Assembly (NCBI RefSeq): GCF_001618955.1
Contig: NZ_LVYV01000034.1
Coordinates: forward strand, 372,001-436,000
Direction of reading: 5' to 3'
DNA: 64,000 bases
From: Tardiphaga robiniae
Lineage (GTDB): Bacteria; Pseudomonadota; Alphaproteobacteria; Rhizobiales; Xanthobacteraceae
The notes beneath the pieces were generated by a model that made no database searches, was not told where the DNA came from, and was given only the letters and a program-made list of their open reading frames with translations. Below, in pieces: positions 42,682 to 51,531 of this stretch. Both the position numbers and the translations under genes were made by a program. Position 1 is the stretch's first letter. Every line of letters begins with the position of its first letter.

Positions 42682-44100
42682 TTATTCGTCCAGTATCCAC
42701 GTGTCCTTGGTGCCGCCGCCCTGGCTGGAATTCACCACCAGCGAGCCTTCCTTCAGCGCGACGCGGGTCAGACCGCCTGCGACGATGGACACGTTCTTGC
42801 TGCCGGTGAGCACGAAGGGGCGAAGATCGACGTGACGCGGCGCGAGGCCTGACTCGGTGCAGGTCGGGCAGGTCGACAGAGCCAGCGTCGGCTGGGCGAT
42901 GAAGCCTTCCGGCTCGCGCTTCAGCTTGTCGCGGAACGCTTCGATGGTGGCCTTGGTGGCGGCAGGCCCGATCAGCATGCCGTAACCGCCGGAGCCGTGG
43001 ACTTCCTTGACGACGAGTTCGCTTAAGTGATCGAGCACATAAGCAAGATCGCCAGGTTCGCGGCAGCGCCAGGTCGGCACATTCTTCAGGATCGGCTCTT
43101 CGCCGAGATAGAACTTCACCACTTCCGGCATGTAGCTGTAGATCGCCTTGTCGTCGGCGATGCCGGTGCCGACTGCGTTGGCCAGCGTGACGTTGCCGGC
43201 CATATAGGCGGACATCAGGCCGGGGACGCCGAGCGCTGAATCCGGGCGGAAGGTGAGGGGATCGAGGAAATCGTCATCGACGCGGCGATAGATCACGTCG
43301 ACGCGTTTGAGGCCTTCGGTGGTGCGCATGAAGACTTCATCGTTCTTGACGACGAGGTCGCGGCCCTCGACCAGTTCGACGCCGAGCTTGTCGGCCAGGA
43401 ACGAGTGTTCGTAGTAGGCCGAGTTGTAGACGCCGGGTGTCATCAGCGCGACGGTCGGTTCCGTTGAGGCCGAGCGCGGTGCGACGGAGCGCAGGCAGGA
43501 CAGCAGTTCGTCTGGATATTTCTCGACCGGCGCGACGCGATGCCGCGCGAACAGGTCGGGGAACAGCCGCATCATGATCTCGCGGTTCTCCAGCATGTAG
43601 GAGACGCCTGAGGGCGTGCGGGCATTGTCTTCGAGAACGAAGAATTCGTCCGGATTGGTGCGGACGATGTCGATCCCGGCGATGTGCACGTAGACGTCGT
43701 GCGGGACGTCCTGGCCGTTCATTTCCGGACGGAACACCGGGTTCTGGAAGATGAGGTCATCCGGGATCAGGCCGGCGCGGAGAATTTCGCGGCCGTGATA
43801 GATATCCTTGAGGAACATGTTGATGGCGCGGGTGCGCTGCTTCAGGCCCTTTTCCAGCAGGGTCCATTCCTTGCCGGAAATGATCCGCGGAATGACGTCG
43901 AAGGGGATCAGCCGTTCGGTGGATTCGGAGTCGCCGTAAACCGCGAAGGTAATGCCGATCCTACGGAACAGCAGCTCCGCTTCCTGGCGGCGATGTTCCA
44001 AAGCGTCCGGAGGCGTCTCCTTGAGCCAGCGGGAGAGTTCTTCATAGGCCGGGCGGAGTTCGCCTTGGGGCCCGTTCATTTCGTCGAACGCGACTGCCAT
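42682..44100 (-). CDS. Circularly permuted type 2 ATP-grasp ligase of the Anbu cluster
   Basis: A 472-residue protein of the circularly permuted ATP-grasp type 2 family. Landmarks include FDVIPRIISGKEWTLLEKGL near residues 80-99, MFLKDIYHGREILRAGLIP near 108, EDNARTPSGVSYMLENREIM near 167 and KEVHGSGGYGMLIGP near 375-389, with the C-terminal DLRPFVLTGSKNVSIVAGGL near 431. ATP-grasp enzymes ligate a carboxylate to an amine, so this one may build or attach a peptide. First gene of the Anbu cluster; ATG 44100 is preceded by AGGG. The longer upstream frame to 44262 overlaps the divergent promoter region and is rejected. Confidence 0.94.
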   Translation of the reverse strand: MAVAFDEMNGPQGELRPAYEELSRWLKETPPDALEHRRQEAELLFRRIGITFAVYGDSESTERLIPFDVIPRIISGKEWTLLEKGLKQRTRAINMFLKDIYHGREILRAGLIPDDLIFQNPVFRPEMNGQDVPHDVYVHIAGIDIVRTNPDEFFVLEDNARTPSGVSYMLENREIMMRLFPDLFARHRVAPVEKYPDELLSCLRSVAPRSASTEPTVALMTPGVYNSAYYEHSFLADKLGVELVEGRDLVVKNDEVFMRTTEGLKRVDVIYRRVDDDFLDPLTFRPDSALGVPGLMSAYMAGNVTLANAVGTGIADDKAIYSYMPEVVKFYLGEEPILKNVPTWRCREPGDLAYVLDHLSELVVKEVHGSGGYGMLIGPAATKATIEAFRDKLKREPEGFIAQPTLALSTCPTCTESGLAPRHVDLRPFVLTGSKNVSIVAGGLTRVALKEGSLVVNSSQGGGTKDTWILDE

Positions 44101-44321
44101 GTACCCTGACTGTTGTTTCGAGGCCGTACGGAGATTGCACGACTGAAAGGGATGGTAGCAAGGGGCGGGCCAGCACGATATGCATCCAACAAGAGCAATT
44201 CGTAGGGGATGCGTGTAAAGCTGCCTGAAAAAACGGCTGGACGCTGCACGTTTCGGCAGCAAAACCCCGTGACATCAGGACATTGCCTGCGCATGGTCCC
44301 GGGAATGGTAGGGAACGACAA

Positions 44322-45056
44322 ATGACCGAGATTGTAACCGCGGGCATCCTGGTGATCGGCGACGAGATTCTGTCGGGCCGGACCAAGGACAAGAACATCG
44401 GCTTCATCGCCGAGTACCTCACCAATATCGGCATCGACCTCAAGGAAGTCCGCGTCGTGTCCGATGACGAGCCGGATATCGTCGCGGCACTCAACGCGCT
44501 GCGCAAACGTTACACCTACGTTTTTACCACTGGCGGCATTGGGCCGACCCATGACGACATCACCGCAGATGCAGTGGCCAAGGCATTCGGCGTCAAGATC
44601 GACCATCACCCTGAAGTGGTCGCGCGCTTCCAGGAGCGCTTCGGTGACGATCTGAATGAGGCGCGGCTGCGGATGGCCCGCATTCCCGACGGCGCCGACC
44701 TGATCCAGAGCGCAACGATTTTGGCGCCTGGCTTCAAGATCGACAATGTAATCGTGATGGCTGGCGTACCGTCTATCATGCAGGCGATGATGGACATCGT
44801 GTCGCCGAAGCTGAAATCTGGTTTGCGGATGCTATCCGATACGGTGAAGGCCAACGCGCGGGAGGGTGACGTCGGTGGTCCGCTGCGCGATATCGCGAAG
44901 GCGCATCCGGATACGATCATCGGCAGCTATCCGTTCATGGACGAACAGGGCAAGCCGAATACCAATCTGGTGGTGCGTTCGCGCGATCAGGATAAGCTCA
45001 ATGCGGCAATGGAGGCCGTCAAGGCGATGTTGGCGACAATCAACGCGCCCAAGTGA
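44322..45056 (+). CDS. CinA N-terminal-type molybdopterin-binding-fold protein
   Basis: A 244-residue protein matching the N-terminal (CinA/MoaB-like) domain of competence/damage-inducible protein A: ILVIGDEILSGRTKDKN near residues 9-25, RVVSDDEPDIVAALNAL near 46 and TTGGIGPTHDDITADAVAKA near 70-89. Full CinA has a second amidase domain (NMN deamidase), which is absent here. In alphaproteobacteria this short form is common and of unclear function. ATG 44322 follows AGGGAACG. It is divergent from the Anbu cluster, with 221 bases for both promoters. Confidence 0.88.
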   Translation: MTEIVTAGILVIGDEILSGRTKDKNIGFIAEYLTNIGIDLKEVRVVSDDEPDIVAALNALRKRYTYVFTTGGIGPTHDDITADAVAKAFGVKIDHHPEVVARFQERFGDDLNEARLRMARIPDGADLIQSATILAPGFKIDNVIVMAGVPSIMQAMMDIVSPKLKSGLRMLSDTVKANAREGDVGGPLRDIAKAHPDTIIGSYPFMDEQGKPNTNLVVRSRDQDKLNAAMEAVKAMLATINAPK

Positions 45057-45119
45057 AATTAAACGAGTAGATCAACATAAGTCCGGCCGCCTGAGGGCGA
45101 CCGATGTGAGGAGACGAAC

Positions 45120-45644
45120 ATGGCCGATCATCCGGAATTGAGTGCTGAGGAGCGCGCCGGCAAGGCATTCCCGGTGTCCTGGGATCAATTCCATCGCGAT
45201 TGCCGCGCGCTGACCTGGCGGCTGAACAGCGCCGGTCCATTTCACGCGATCATCGCCATCACGCGTGGCGGCCTCGTGCCGGCAGCGATCGTGGCGCGTG
45301 AGCTTGGCGTCCGCGTCATCGATACGGTGTGCATCGCGAGCTATGAGCACAACAAGCGCGGCGAGTTGCAGGTACTGAAGGGGCTCTCGGCCGATGCGTT
45401 GAAACTCGGCGGCGGGGACGGCAAGGGTCTGCTGATCATCGACGACCTCGTCGATACCGGCAAGACCGCGCGGATCGTCCGGGACATGCTGCCCAAAGCT
45501 CACTTCGCGACCGTCTATGCCAAGCCGATGGGGCGGCCGCTGGTGGATACGTACATCACCGAAGTCTCGCAGGATACCTGGATCTTTTTTCCGTGGGATC
45601 TTGGCCTGTCGTTCCAGCCGCCGATGCGCGAAGGCGCAGGCTAG
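45120..45644 (+). CDS. gpt: Xanthine(-guanine) phosphoribosyltransferase
   Basis: A 174-residue purine salvage enzyme that makes XMP or GMP from the base and PRPP. The PRPP-binding motif [17 protein letters not shown] lies near residues 103-119, and [20 protein letters not shown] near 43-62 supplies the phosphate loop. The length and the C-terminal [16 protein letters not shown] are typical of Gpt. A GAGGAG ribosome-binding site precedes ATG 45120. It probably acts at the inner face of the membrane, as E. coli Gpt does. The next gene starts 23 bases downstream and may be co-transcribed. Confidence 0.94.
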   Translation: MADHPELSAEERAGKAFPVSWDQFHRDCRALTWRLNSAGPFHAIIAITRGGLVPAAIVARELGVRVIDTVCIASYEHNKRGELQVLKGLSADALKLGGGDGKGLLIIDDLVDTGKTARIVRDMLPKAHFATVYAKPMGRPLVDTYITEVSQDTWIFFPWDLGLSFQPPMREGAG

Positions 45645-45667
45645 GCTCTCGTTGCGAGGAGACGCGA

Positions 45668-46285
45668 TTGCCGCTGCAAAATCGTGTCACGCCGGCAGGC
45701 GATATCGTCGCGACACCCGAGCGCGGAACGTTCACCGGCAATCGTGGTATCATCCATGATCCTTCGACCAAAACGCTCCTGAACAGGCGCTGGTCCAATC
45801 CAGCCTGGATCACTTGCGTCTGCGAATTTCGCGGCCGCCGCCGCGATGTGATGGCGACACGCAGCTGGACCGAGCTGTTCTTCCTCGACGAGGCCACATC
45901 CTTCGCCGCCGGTCACCGCCCATGCTTCTATTGCCGCCGTGATGACGCGAACCGCTTCCGTGCGGCGTGGGAGGAGGGCAACGGCGTCATGCGTGTGCGG
46001 GCGACGGAGATCGATGCGGTGCTGCATCGTGAGCGGCTGGATAACAGGAAGAAGCGATTGCATTCGGTGGATGGGCCTATCGAGGCATTGCCGGATGGGG
46101 CGATGGTGCAGGCGGGTGACGAAAGCTATCTGATCGCGCAGGGGGGCGCGCTGCGATGGTCGTCTGCGGGATATAGCGTAGTGGATGTCGAACTCATCGA
46201 CGTGCAGCTGCTGACGCCACCATCGACGCTGAATGCTTTTCGCGCCGGCTATCGCCCGGTGCTGCACGAAAGTGCGCAGAACTAA
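45668..46285 (+). CDS. Uncharacterised protein with CxxC motif, 205 aa
   Basis: A 205-residue protein I cannot place in a named family. It reads MPLQNRVTPAGDIVATPERG, then TFTGNRGIIHDPSTKTLLNR, WTELFFLDEATSFAAGHRPC with FYCRRDDANRFRAAWEEGNG, and ends GYRPVLHESAQN. The HRPCFYCRRDDA motif (two Cys, plus His) is similar to a metal-binding treble-clef or HNH-like knuckle. It is cytosolic. The start is TTG at 45668 behind an AGGAGA site 6-8 bases upstream; the frame open back to 45593 overlaps gpt and has no such site. It lies 23 bases after gpt. A palindromic repeat follows. Confidence 0.72.
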   Translation: MPLQNRVTPAGDIVATPERGTFTGNRGIIHDPSTKTLLNRRWSNPAWITCVCEFRGRRRDVMATRSWTELFFLDEATSFAAGHRPCFYCRRDDANRFRAAWEEGNGVMRVRATEIDAVLHRERLDNRKKRLHSVDGPIEALPDGAMVQAGDESYLIAQGGALRWSSAGYSVVDVELIDVQLLTPPSTLNAFRAGYRPVLHESAQN

Positions 46286-46296
46286 CGATCTCACTC

Positions 46297-46385
46297 CGTC
46301 ATGCCCGGGCTTGACCCGGGCATCCATCTTTCTTGCTCGTAACGGAAAGAGGAAGTTGGATGGCCGGATCAAGCCCGGCCATGAC
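46297..46385. repeat. Dispersed palindromic repeat
   Basis: Left arm GTCATGCCCGGGCTTGACCC (46299-46318), followed by GGGCATCCATC, is mirrored by TTGGATGGCCGGATCAAGCC (46357-46376) and CGGCCATGAC. This is one of the best-known intergenic repeats of Bradyrhizobium-type genomes (recognised from memory). It separates the 205-residue gene from the convergent MetE-like gene and can form a long hairpin. Confidence 0.85.
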
Positions 46386-46401
46386 ATCGAGAGAGCCGGG
46401 G

Positions 46402-47424
46402 TTACCCCAGCTTCTGCCGTGCCAGCTTCGCACCCGCCCCCAGTGCGCGCAGCTTTGCTTCCGCGATATCCCGCTGCATCGGCGCCATGCCGCAATTGGT
46501 CGTCGGCACGATCTTGTCCTTCGGCACGTGCTTCATCACGGCCTCGATGGTGGCGACCACATCTTCCGGCGTCTCGACAGTGTCACTCGCGACATCGATC
46601 ACACCGGCCTGCACGATCTTGTTCTTCAGCAGTCCCAGCAATTCCAACGGCACGCGCGAATTGCGGCATTCGATGGCGACCTGCTGGATCGGGCTGGCGT
46701 CGATGGCCGGGAAGATCTCTTCATACTGTCGCCACTCGCTGCCGAGGGTTTCCTTCCAGTCGGTATTGGCCTTGATGCCGTAGCCGTAGCAGATATGAAC
46801 GGCTGTCGCGCAAGTGAGGCCCTGCGCGGCGCGCTCCAGCGCCTTGACGCCCCAGTCGGCGGCTTCGTCCATGAAAACGTTGAAGGCCGGCTCGTCGAAC
46901 TGGATCATGTCGACGCCGTCGGCCTGCAGTGCGAGCGCTTCCTGATTCAGCAGTTCGGCAAATGCAAAAGCCATCTTCACGCGGTCGCCGTAGTAGCTGT
47001 CCGACAGCGTGTCGATGATGGTCATCGGGCCGGGCAGCGTGAACTTGAATTTGTTGGTCGTATGCGCACGGGCAGCCCGCGCCTCGAACGCGTGGACGCG
47101 GCCCTTCAGCTGCAGCGGCGCGATCACCTGCGGGACCATCGCTTTGTAGCGATCCTTGCGGATGCCCATCTCGACCTTGTGGGCGAAGTCGATGCCGTCG
47201 ACCTTCTCCAGAAAACCATGGACGAAATGCTGCCGCGCCTGTTCACCTTCGGTGACGATGTCAACGCCGGCGTCTTCCTGCACCTTCACTGCCAGCAGCG
47301 TCGCGTCGCGCTTGGCGCGCGCCAGTTCGTCGCCGGAGGAGCGCCAGGTCGGCCACAGCTTGTTCGGCTCGGCGAGCCATTCGGGCTTCGGGAGCGAGCC
47401 GGCGATGGTGGTTGGAAACAGCAT
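46402..47424 (-). CDS. MetE-like cobalamin-independent methyltransferase (C-terminal-type, 340 aa)
   Basis: A 340-residue homologue of the catalytic C-terminal half of methionine synthase MetE. TTIAGSLPKPEWLAEPNKLW opens it. The zinc ligands appear as AVHICYGYG (His and Cys, near residue 211) and PTTNCGMAPMQ (Cys near 320), with QFDEPAFN near 180. It probably transfers a methyl group between small molecules; the folate-binding N-terminal half of MetE is absent, so the donor is unknown. ATG 47424 follows GGGGAG; an upstream frame to 47502 is dismissed. Confidence 0.87.
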   Translation of the reverse strand: MLFPTTIAGSLPKPEWLAEPNKLWPTWRSSGDELARAKRDATLLAVKVQEDAGVDIVTEGEQARQHFVHGFLEKVDGIDFAHKVEMGIRKDRYKAMVPQVIAPLQLKGRVHAFEARAARAHTTNKFKFTLPGPMTIIDTLSDSYYGDRVKMAFAFAELLNQEALALQADGVDMIQFDEPAFNVFMDEAADWGVKALERAAQGLTCATAVHICYGYGIKANTDWKETLGSEWRQYEEIFPAIDASPIQQVAIECRNSRVPLELLGLLKNKIVQAGVIDVASDTVETPEDVVATIEAVMKHVPKDKIVPTTNCGMAPMQRDIAEAKLRALGAGAKLARQKLG

Positions 47425-47548
47425 TGTTCGCTCCCCGGAAATTGTGTTTTGCGGTGGCCTGTCTGCCATGTTCCTGTCCCCGCGTATATGGGATTGGCGC
47501 ACCCATGGGGGAGGTCTAGGATCGGGTAAAATACGCTGAGGAAACCCG

Positions 47549-48253
47549 ATGATCGACCTGCATTACGCACCGACGCCGAACGGTTGGAAAATATCGATCA
47601 TGCTGGAGGAATGCGGGCTGCCTTACACGGTCGTTCCGATGCAGCTTGGCCGCGGCGACCAGTACACTCCGGAGTTCTTGAAGCTCAGCCCCAACGGCCG
47701 CATGCCGGCCATTGTCGATCATACGCCCGCTGATGGCGGCGCAGCGGTCTCTATCTTCGAAAGCGGCGCAATCCTGATCTATCTCGCCGAGAAATCCGGC
47801 CTGTTCATGCCGACCGAGATGCGCAAGCGTTTCGACGTCATGCAGTGGCTGATGTGGCAGATGGGTGGGCTCGGGCCTATGCTCGGCCAGAACGGACATT
47901 TCCTGCTCTATGCGCCCGAGAAGATTCCCTATGCCATGGATCGCTACACCCGCGAGGCCAGGCGGCTGTACGGTGTACTCGATGCGCATCTCGGGGAAGG
48001 TCGCGATTACATCACCGGCGACTACTCCATCGCCGATATGGCGTGCTTTCCGTGGATCATGACCCACAAGGCGCAGGGGCTGACGCTGGATGATTTCCCG
48101 AACGTGAAGCGCTGGTTTGCGCTGGTCCGCGCGCGGCCGCAGGTACAGGCGGGGCTTGCCGTCGGCAAGCAGGAGAAGAAGCCGATGGATGAGCAGGCGA
48201 GGAAGATCATGTTCGGTGTCGATGCGCCGGCGCATGCGCAGGCGCAGCAATAG
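47549..48253 (+). CDS. Glutathione S-transferase family protein (Ure2/YghU-like)
   Basis: A 234-residue soluble GST. The thioredoxin-like N-terminal domain (MIDLHYAPTPNGWKISIMLE) carries a Thr/Asn/Gly-rich catalytic end, and SIFESGAILIYLAEKSGLFM near residues 68-87 holds the ESGAI glutathione-gamma-glutamyl motif. The helical C-terminal domain includes YITGDYSIADMACFPWIMTH (N-capping box). It is similar to the YghU/YfcG disulfide-bond oxidoreductases. It precedes a DsbA-type HCCA isomerase gene, which is also glutathione-dependent. Confidence 0.93.
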   Translation: MIDLHYAPTPNGWKISIMLEECGLPYTVVPMQLGRGDQYTPEFLKLSPNGRMPAIVDHTPADGGAAVSIFESGAILIYLAEKSGLFMPTEMRKRFDVMQWLMWQMGGLGPMLGQNGHFLLYAPEKIPYAMDRYTREARRLYGVLDAHLGEGRDYITGDYSIADMACFPWIMTHKAQGLTLDDFPNVKRWFALVRARPQVQAGLAVGKQEKKPMDEQARKIMFGVDAPAHAQAQQ

Positions 48254-48314
48254 AGCTCGTCATTCCGGGGCGCGCGCATGACGACGAAAATAATAACAAA
48301 ACGAGGAAACACCC

Positions 48315-48926
48315 ATGATCGAATTCTTCTTCGACTGTTCCAGCCCCTGGACCTATCTCGCCTTCCACAACATCCAGCCGCTCGCGAAGGAGTTTGGCGA
48401 AGAGATCTCGTGGCGGCCCATTCTGGTGGGCGGCATCTTTAATTCGATCAACCCCAGCGTCTATGCCTCGCGCGAAACCCCGGTGCCGACGAAGGCGCGC
48501 TACATGAAGAAGGATCTCGGTGATTGGGCGCGCTCGGCGGGCCTGGCGATCAAGATGCCGCCGACGGTGTTTCCGGTGAACAGCGTCAAGGCGATGCGCG
48601 GCTGCATCTGGCTTGGAAACGATGCGATGGTGCCGTTTGCGCGCGCGGTGTTCGAAGCCTATTGGGGCGACGACAAGGATATCTCCAGGGATGACGTCCT
48701 GACCGAGATCTGCACGCGCACCGGCATCGATCCCGCCAAGTTCTTCGCGGGCATCGGCGATCAGGCGATCAAGGACCAGCTCAAGGTCAATACCGATGAA
48801 GTGATCGCACGGGGCGGCTTCGGCTCGCCGACCATCTATCTCGACAAGACCGACATGTATTTCGGCAATGACCGCCTGCCGTTGATCCGTGAGGCGCTGC
48901 AGCGCCGCAAGGCGAGCGCCGCCTGA
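48315..48926 (+). CDS. 2-hydroxychromene-2-carboxylate isomerase-family protein
   Basis: A 203-residue DsbA-fold, glutathione-dependent isomerase (HCCA isomerase/kappa GST type). FFFDCSSPWTYLAFHNIQPL at the N-terminus has the catalytic Ser in place of a DsbA Cys. VGGIFNSINPSVYASRE and FPVNSVKAMRGCIWLG follow, with GGFGSPTIYLDKTDMYFGND near residues 168-187 as the cis-Pro loop. HCCA isomerases act in naphthalene and other aromatic breakdown, but this family is used more broadly. Its stop overlaps the start of the quinone oxidoreductase gene by one base (TGATG). Confidence 0.92.
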   Translation: MIEFFFDCSSPWTYLAFHNIQPLAKEFGEEISWRPILVGGIFNSINPSVYASRETPVPTKARYMKKDLGDWARSAGLAIKMPPTVFPVNSVKAMRGCIWLGNDAMVPFARAVFEAYWGDDKDISRDDVLTEICTRTGIDPAKFFAGIGDQAIKDQLKVNTDEVIARGGFGSPTIYLDKTDMYFGNDRLPLIREALQRRKASAA

Positions 48927-49903
48927 TGCCGAAAGCAATCGTTTGCCGCGAGCTCGGGTCACCTGAAAGCCTGCGCCTCGAACAATTTGCATCAGTGCCG
49001 CTGAAACCCGGGCAGGTCCGCGTTGCCGTGCGCGCCGCTGGAATCAATTTTCCGGATATCCTGATGGCGGCCGGCGAATATCAGCTCAAGCCCGAACTAC
49101 CGTTCACACCGGGCATGGAAGCGGCGGGCGACGTCAGCGAAATCGCCGGCGATGTGCCCGGCATCGCGGTCGGGGATCGCGTCATCGTCAAGCTGCGTCA
49201 TGGCGGCTATGCGAACGAAGTTGTGGTGACGCCGGCACAACTCACTTCACTGCCGTCGACATTCGACTACGCGGAGGGGGCGACGTTTCTCGCCGCCCAC
49301 GGCACCGCGCATCACGCGCTGGTCGATCGCGGTCAGATCGGGGCGGGCGAAGTGCTGCTGGTGCATGGCGCCGGCGGCGGCGTGGGGTTGGCAGCGGTGG
49401 AGATCGGGAAGCTGCTGGGCGCCACGGTAATCGCGGCTGCATCATCGGAGGAGAAGCTTGCAGTCGCCAAAGCACGTGGTGCGGATCACGGCGTGCTGTA
49501 TGGCGCCGAACCATTCAAGGACGCCATCAAACGTCTCACGGATGGCAAGGGCGCCGATGTCGTGTTCGATCCGGTTGGCGGCGACATCTTCGAGCAGAGC
49601 CTGCGCTGCATTAATTGGGGCGCCCGCCTGTTGGTGATCGGCTTCACCGGCGGCATCGGCGTGGCGAAAACCAATCTCGTGCTCATCAAAGGCGCCAGCG
49701 TGCTCGGCGTCCGCGCCGGCGAGGCGGCACGGCGCGATCCGAAGATCGGCGAAGCCCGCATCGCGCAGCTCCTCGTATGGGCAGAAGCAGGAAAGATCAG
49801 GCCAAACGTTTCGCATCGCCTGCCGCTGGCGGATGTCGCGGCTGCCATGCGGCTACTGACGGAGCGCAGGGCGATCGGCCGCGTGGCGCTGACCATGGGC
49901 TGA
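48926..49903 (+). CDS. NADPH:quinone oxidoreductase-family (MDR) protein
   Basis: A 325-residue medium-chain dehydrogenase of the quinone oxidoreductase type. AAGINFPDILMAAGEYQLKP near residues 33-52 and LPFTPGMEAAGDVSEIAG near 54 mark the catalytic domain, and HGAGGGVGLAAVEIGKLLGA near 148-167 is the NADPH-binding Rossmann fold. No zinc-ligand cysteines are seen. It reduces quinones or enones in the cytosol. It is translationally coupled to the isomerase gene. The two downstream neighbours, a lipase-like gene and an enoyl-CoA hydratase, point in the opposite direction. Confidence 0.93.
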   Translation: MPKAIVCRELGSPESLRLEQFASVPLKPGQVRVAVRAAGINFPDILMAAGEYQLKPELPFTPGMEAAGDVSEIAGDVPGIAVGDRVIVKLRHGGYANEVVVTPAQLTSLPSTFDYAEGATFLAAHGTAHHALVDRGQIGAGEVLLVHGAGGGVGLAAVEIGKLLGATVIAAASSEEKLAVAKARGADHGVLYGAEPFKDAIKRLTDGKGADVVFDPVGGDIFEQSLRCINWGARLLVIGFTGGIGVAKTNLVLIKGASVLGVRAGEAARRDPKIGEARIAQLLVWAEAGKIRPNVSHRLPLADVAAAMRLLTERRAIGRVALTMG

Positions 49904-49907
49904 GCGC

Positions 49908-50579
49908 TCAGCGCCGAAACCGGCCGTCCTTCAGGAAGGCGATCGCCTGATCGATCGCTTCCCTGCTCCGGATCATCATTGCATGTGACACGTGGATGAC
50001 GAGGTGATCGGTCATACCTTCAAGCTTCGTGCGCGCGACGGTGACACGACCATCATTCGGGCCGGGCAACATGAAGTTTGAGGTGATCGGATCGAGCGTA
50101 CGGTCGCCGGCGATGATGCCGACCGGATAGTCAACTGCAGGAAGTATTGCTTCAGTCACGTCATCCCGCAGAGTGACGAGTTGTTGCCCCGCCGGCCCGA
50201 AATACTGGCGATAGGGCAGCCAGTTTTTGAGCAGATCGGCGATTTCGCTGCCGCCGTTAGGCGTGCCCAGCATCACCACGCGGCCCAGACGCGATGGACG
50301 GTGGCGCGCCAGATAGACACGCGCCAGCAGACCTCCCATCGAATGACAGACGAAATGCGTGCAGCCTTCGTTGGCTTCGGCAAATGGCGCGATGGCGGGA
50401 TGGATGTCATCGGCCAGTGCAGACAGCGTCTTGCGCCGGCTGGGATAGCCAATGTTCCGCGTGGCGAATCCTGCAGCTTCGACCGCCTGCTGCATCTTGA
50501 TGAAAGATCGGAACGACCGGCTGATGCCGTGCAGGAAAATGACGCCCTCGAGTGGACGACCAGAGGGCGTCGGATTCAT
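49908..50579 (-). CDS. Alpha/beta hydrolase, lipase/esterase-like
   Basis: A 223-residue alpha/beta hydrolase. The oxyanion loop region is GVIFLHGISRSF near residues 12-23, the nucleophile elbow FVCHSMGGLLARVYL (CHSMGG) is near 88-102, and MLGTPNGGSEIADLL is lipase-like. The acid is probably in AGDRTLDPITS and the catalytic His in VIHVSHAMMIRS near the end. It is cytosolic, since no signal peptide is visible. The open frame continues upstream to 50786 into the next gene; ATG 50579 gives the natural start. It is eight bases after the enoyl-CoA hydratase, so the two are probably co-transcribed. Confidence 0.87.
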   Translation of the reverse strand: MNPTPSGRPLEGVIFLHGISRSFRSFIKMQQAVEAAGFATRNIGYPSRRKTLSALADDIHPAIAPFAEANEGCTHFVCHSMGGLLARVYLARHRPSRLGRVVMLGTPNGGSEIADLLKNWLPYRQYFGPAGQQLVTLRDDVTEAILPAVDYPVGIIAGDRTLDPITSNFMLPGPNDGRVTVARTKLEGMTDHLVIHVSHAMMIRSREAIDQAIAFLKDGRFRR

Positions 50580-50587
50580 TCGTCGTC

Positions 50588-51478
50588 CTATTTGTAGTCG
50601 CGCTCGTCCCACCACGGGAAATAGCTCGGCATGTCCGTGCTGACCTTGTTCTTGAATGCGGCCGGGCGCTTCTCGAGAAAGGCCACGACGCCTTCCTTGA
50701 CGTCCTCGGAGCGACCGCGCGCATAGATGCCGCGGCTGTCGATCTTGTGCGCTTCCATCGGATCGTCGGCACCCATCATGCGCCACATCATCTGGCGGAT
50801 CAGCGCGACAGACACCGGCGCCGTCTTGTCGATGAAGGTCTTGGCCAGCGCGCGTGCAGTTGGCAATAGCTCCTCAGGCGGTACAACCTTGCTGACGAGG
50901 CGGCCGGCAAGGGCTTCCTGCGCTGGGAAGACGCGACCGGAGAAGCACCATTCCAGCGCTTGCGAAATACCAACGAGGCGCGGCAGGAACCAGCTCGATG
51001 CCGCTTCGGGCACGATGCCGCGCTGGGAGAACACGAAGCCGAAGCGTGCGGCTTCCGAGGCGATGCGGATGTCCATCGCGAGCTGCATGGTGGCGCCGAT
51101 GCCAACGGCCGGGCCGTTCACCGCGGCGATGACCGGCTTGAGGCATTTGAAGATGCGCAGCGTCACCTGACCGCCGCCATCGCGCACCATCGGATCGCTG
51201 TAATCGACATCGCCGCTGGCGAGGCGCTTCACCGGGCCGCGCCGCGCGTCGCGATCGAAGGTGTCGGCGCCCGAAGAGAGATCCGCACCCGCGCAGAAAC
51301 CTCGTCCGGCACCGGTCACGATGATCGCGCGCACATTGTCGTCCGCGTCGGCCTTGTCGAAAGCGTCGATCAGCTCGGCCTGCATGGTGGCGTTATAGGC
51401 ATTGAGCTTTTCAGGGCGGTTCAGCGTGATGGTGAGGATCTGCTCGTCGACGCTGTAGAGGATGGTCTCATAGGCCAT
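50588..51478 (-). CDS. Enoyl-CoA hydratase/isomerase family protein
   Basis: A 296-residue crotonase-fold protein. AYETILYSVDEQILTITLNR opens it, GRGFCAGADLSSG near residues 60-72 is the first oxyanion segment, and AAVNGPAVGIGATMQLAMDI near 118-137 the second. FVFSQRGIVPEAASSWFLPR near 149 carries the catalytic Glu position (PEAAS). It is likely to hydrate enoyl-CoA or act on related CoA thioesters. It is longer by about 30 residues than the minimal family. It shares an operon with the lipase-like gene. Confidence 0.93.
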   Translation of the reverse strand: MAYETILYSVDEQILTITLNRPEKLNAYNATMQAELIDAFDKADADDNVRAIIVTGAGRGFCAGADLSSGADTFDRDARRGPVKRLASGDVDYSDPMVRDGGGQVTLRIFKCLKPVIAAVNGPAVGIGATMQLAMDIRIASEAARFGFVFSQRGIVPEAASSWFLPRLVGISQALEWCFSGRVFPAQEALAGRLVSKVVPPEELLPTARALAKTFIDKTAPVSVALIRQMMWRMMGADDPMEAHKIDSRGIYARGRSEDVKEGVVAFLEKRPAAFKNKVSTDMPSYFPWWDERDYK

Positions 51479-51531
51479 GATGGTTTCTTCCCTGTTTTTT
51501 TGTTTGTTGGGCGGTTGCTCGCCGCCGATTT

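Noticed and set aside
44101-44262. Upstream extension of the ATP-grasp protein
   Set aside because: The added 54 residues are Cys/Arg-rich and lie in the region needed for the divergent promoters; the family starts near the chosen ATG.
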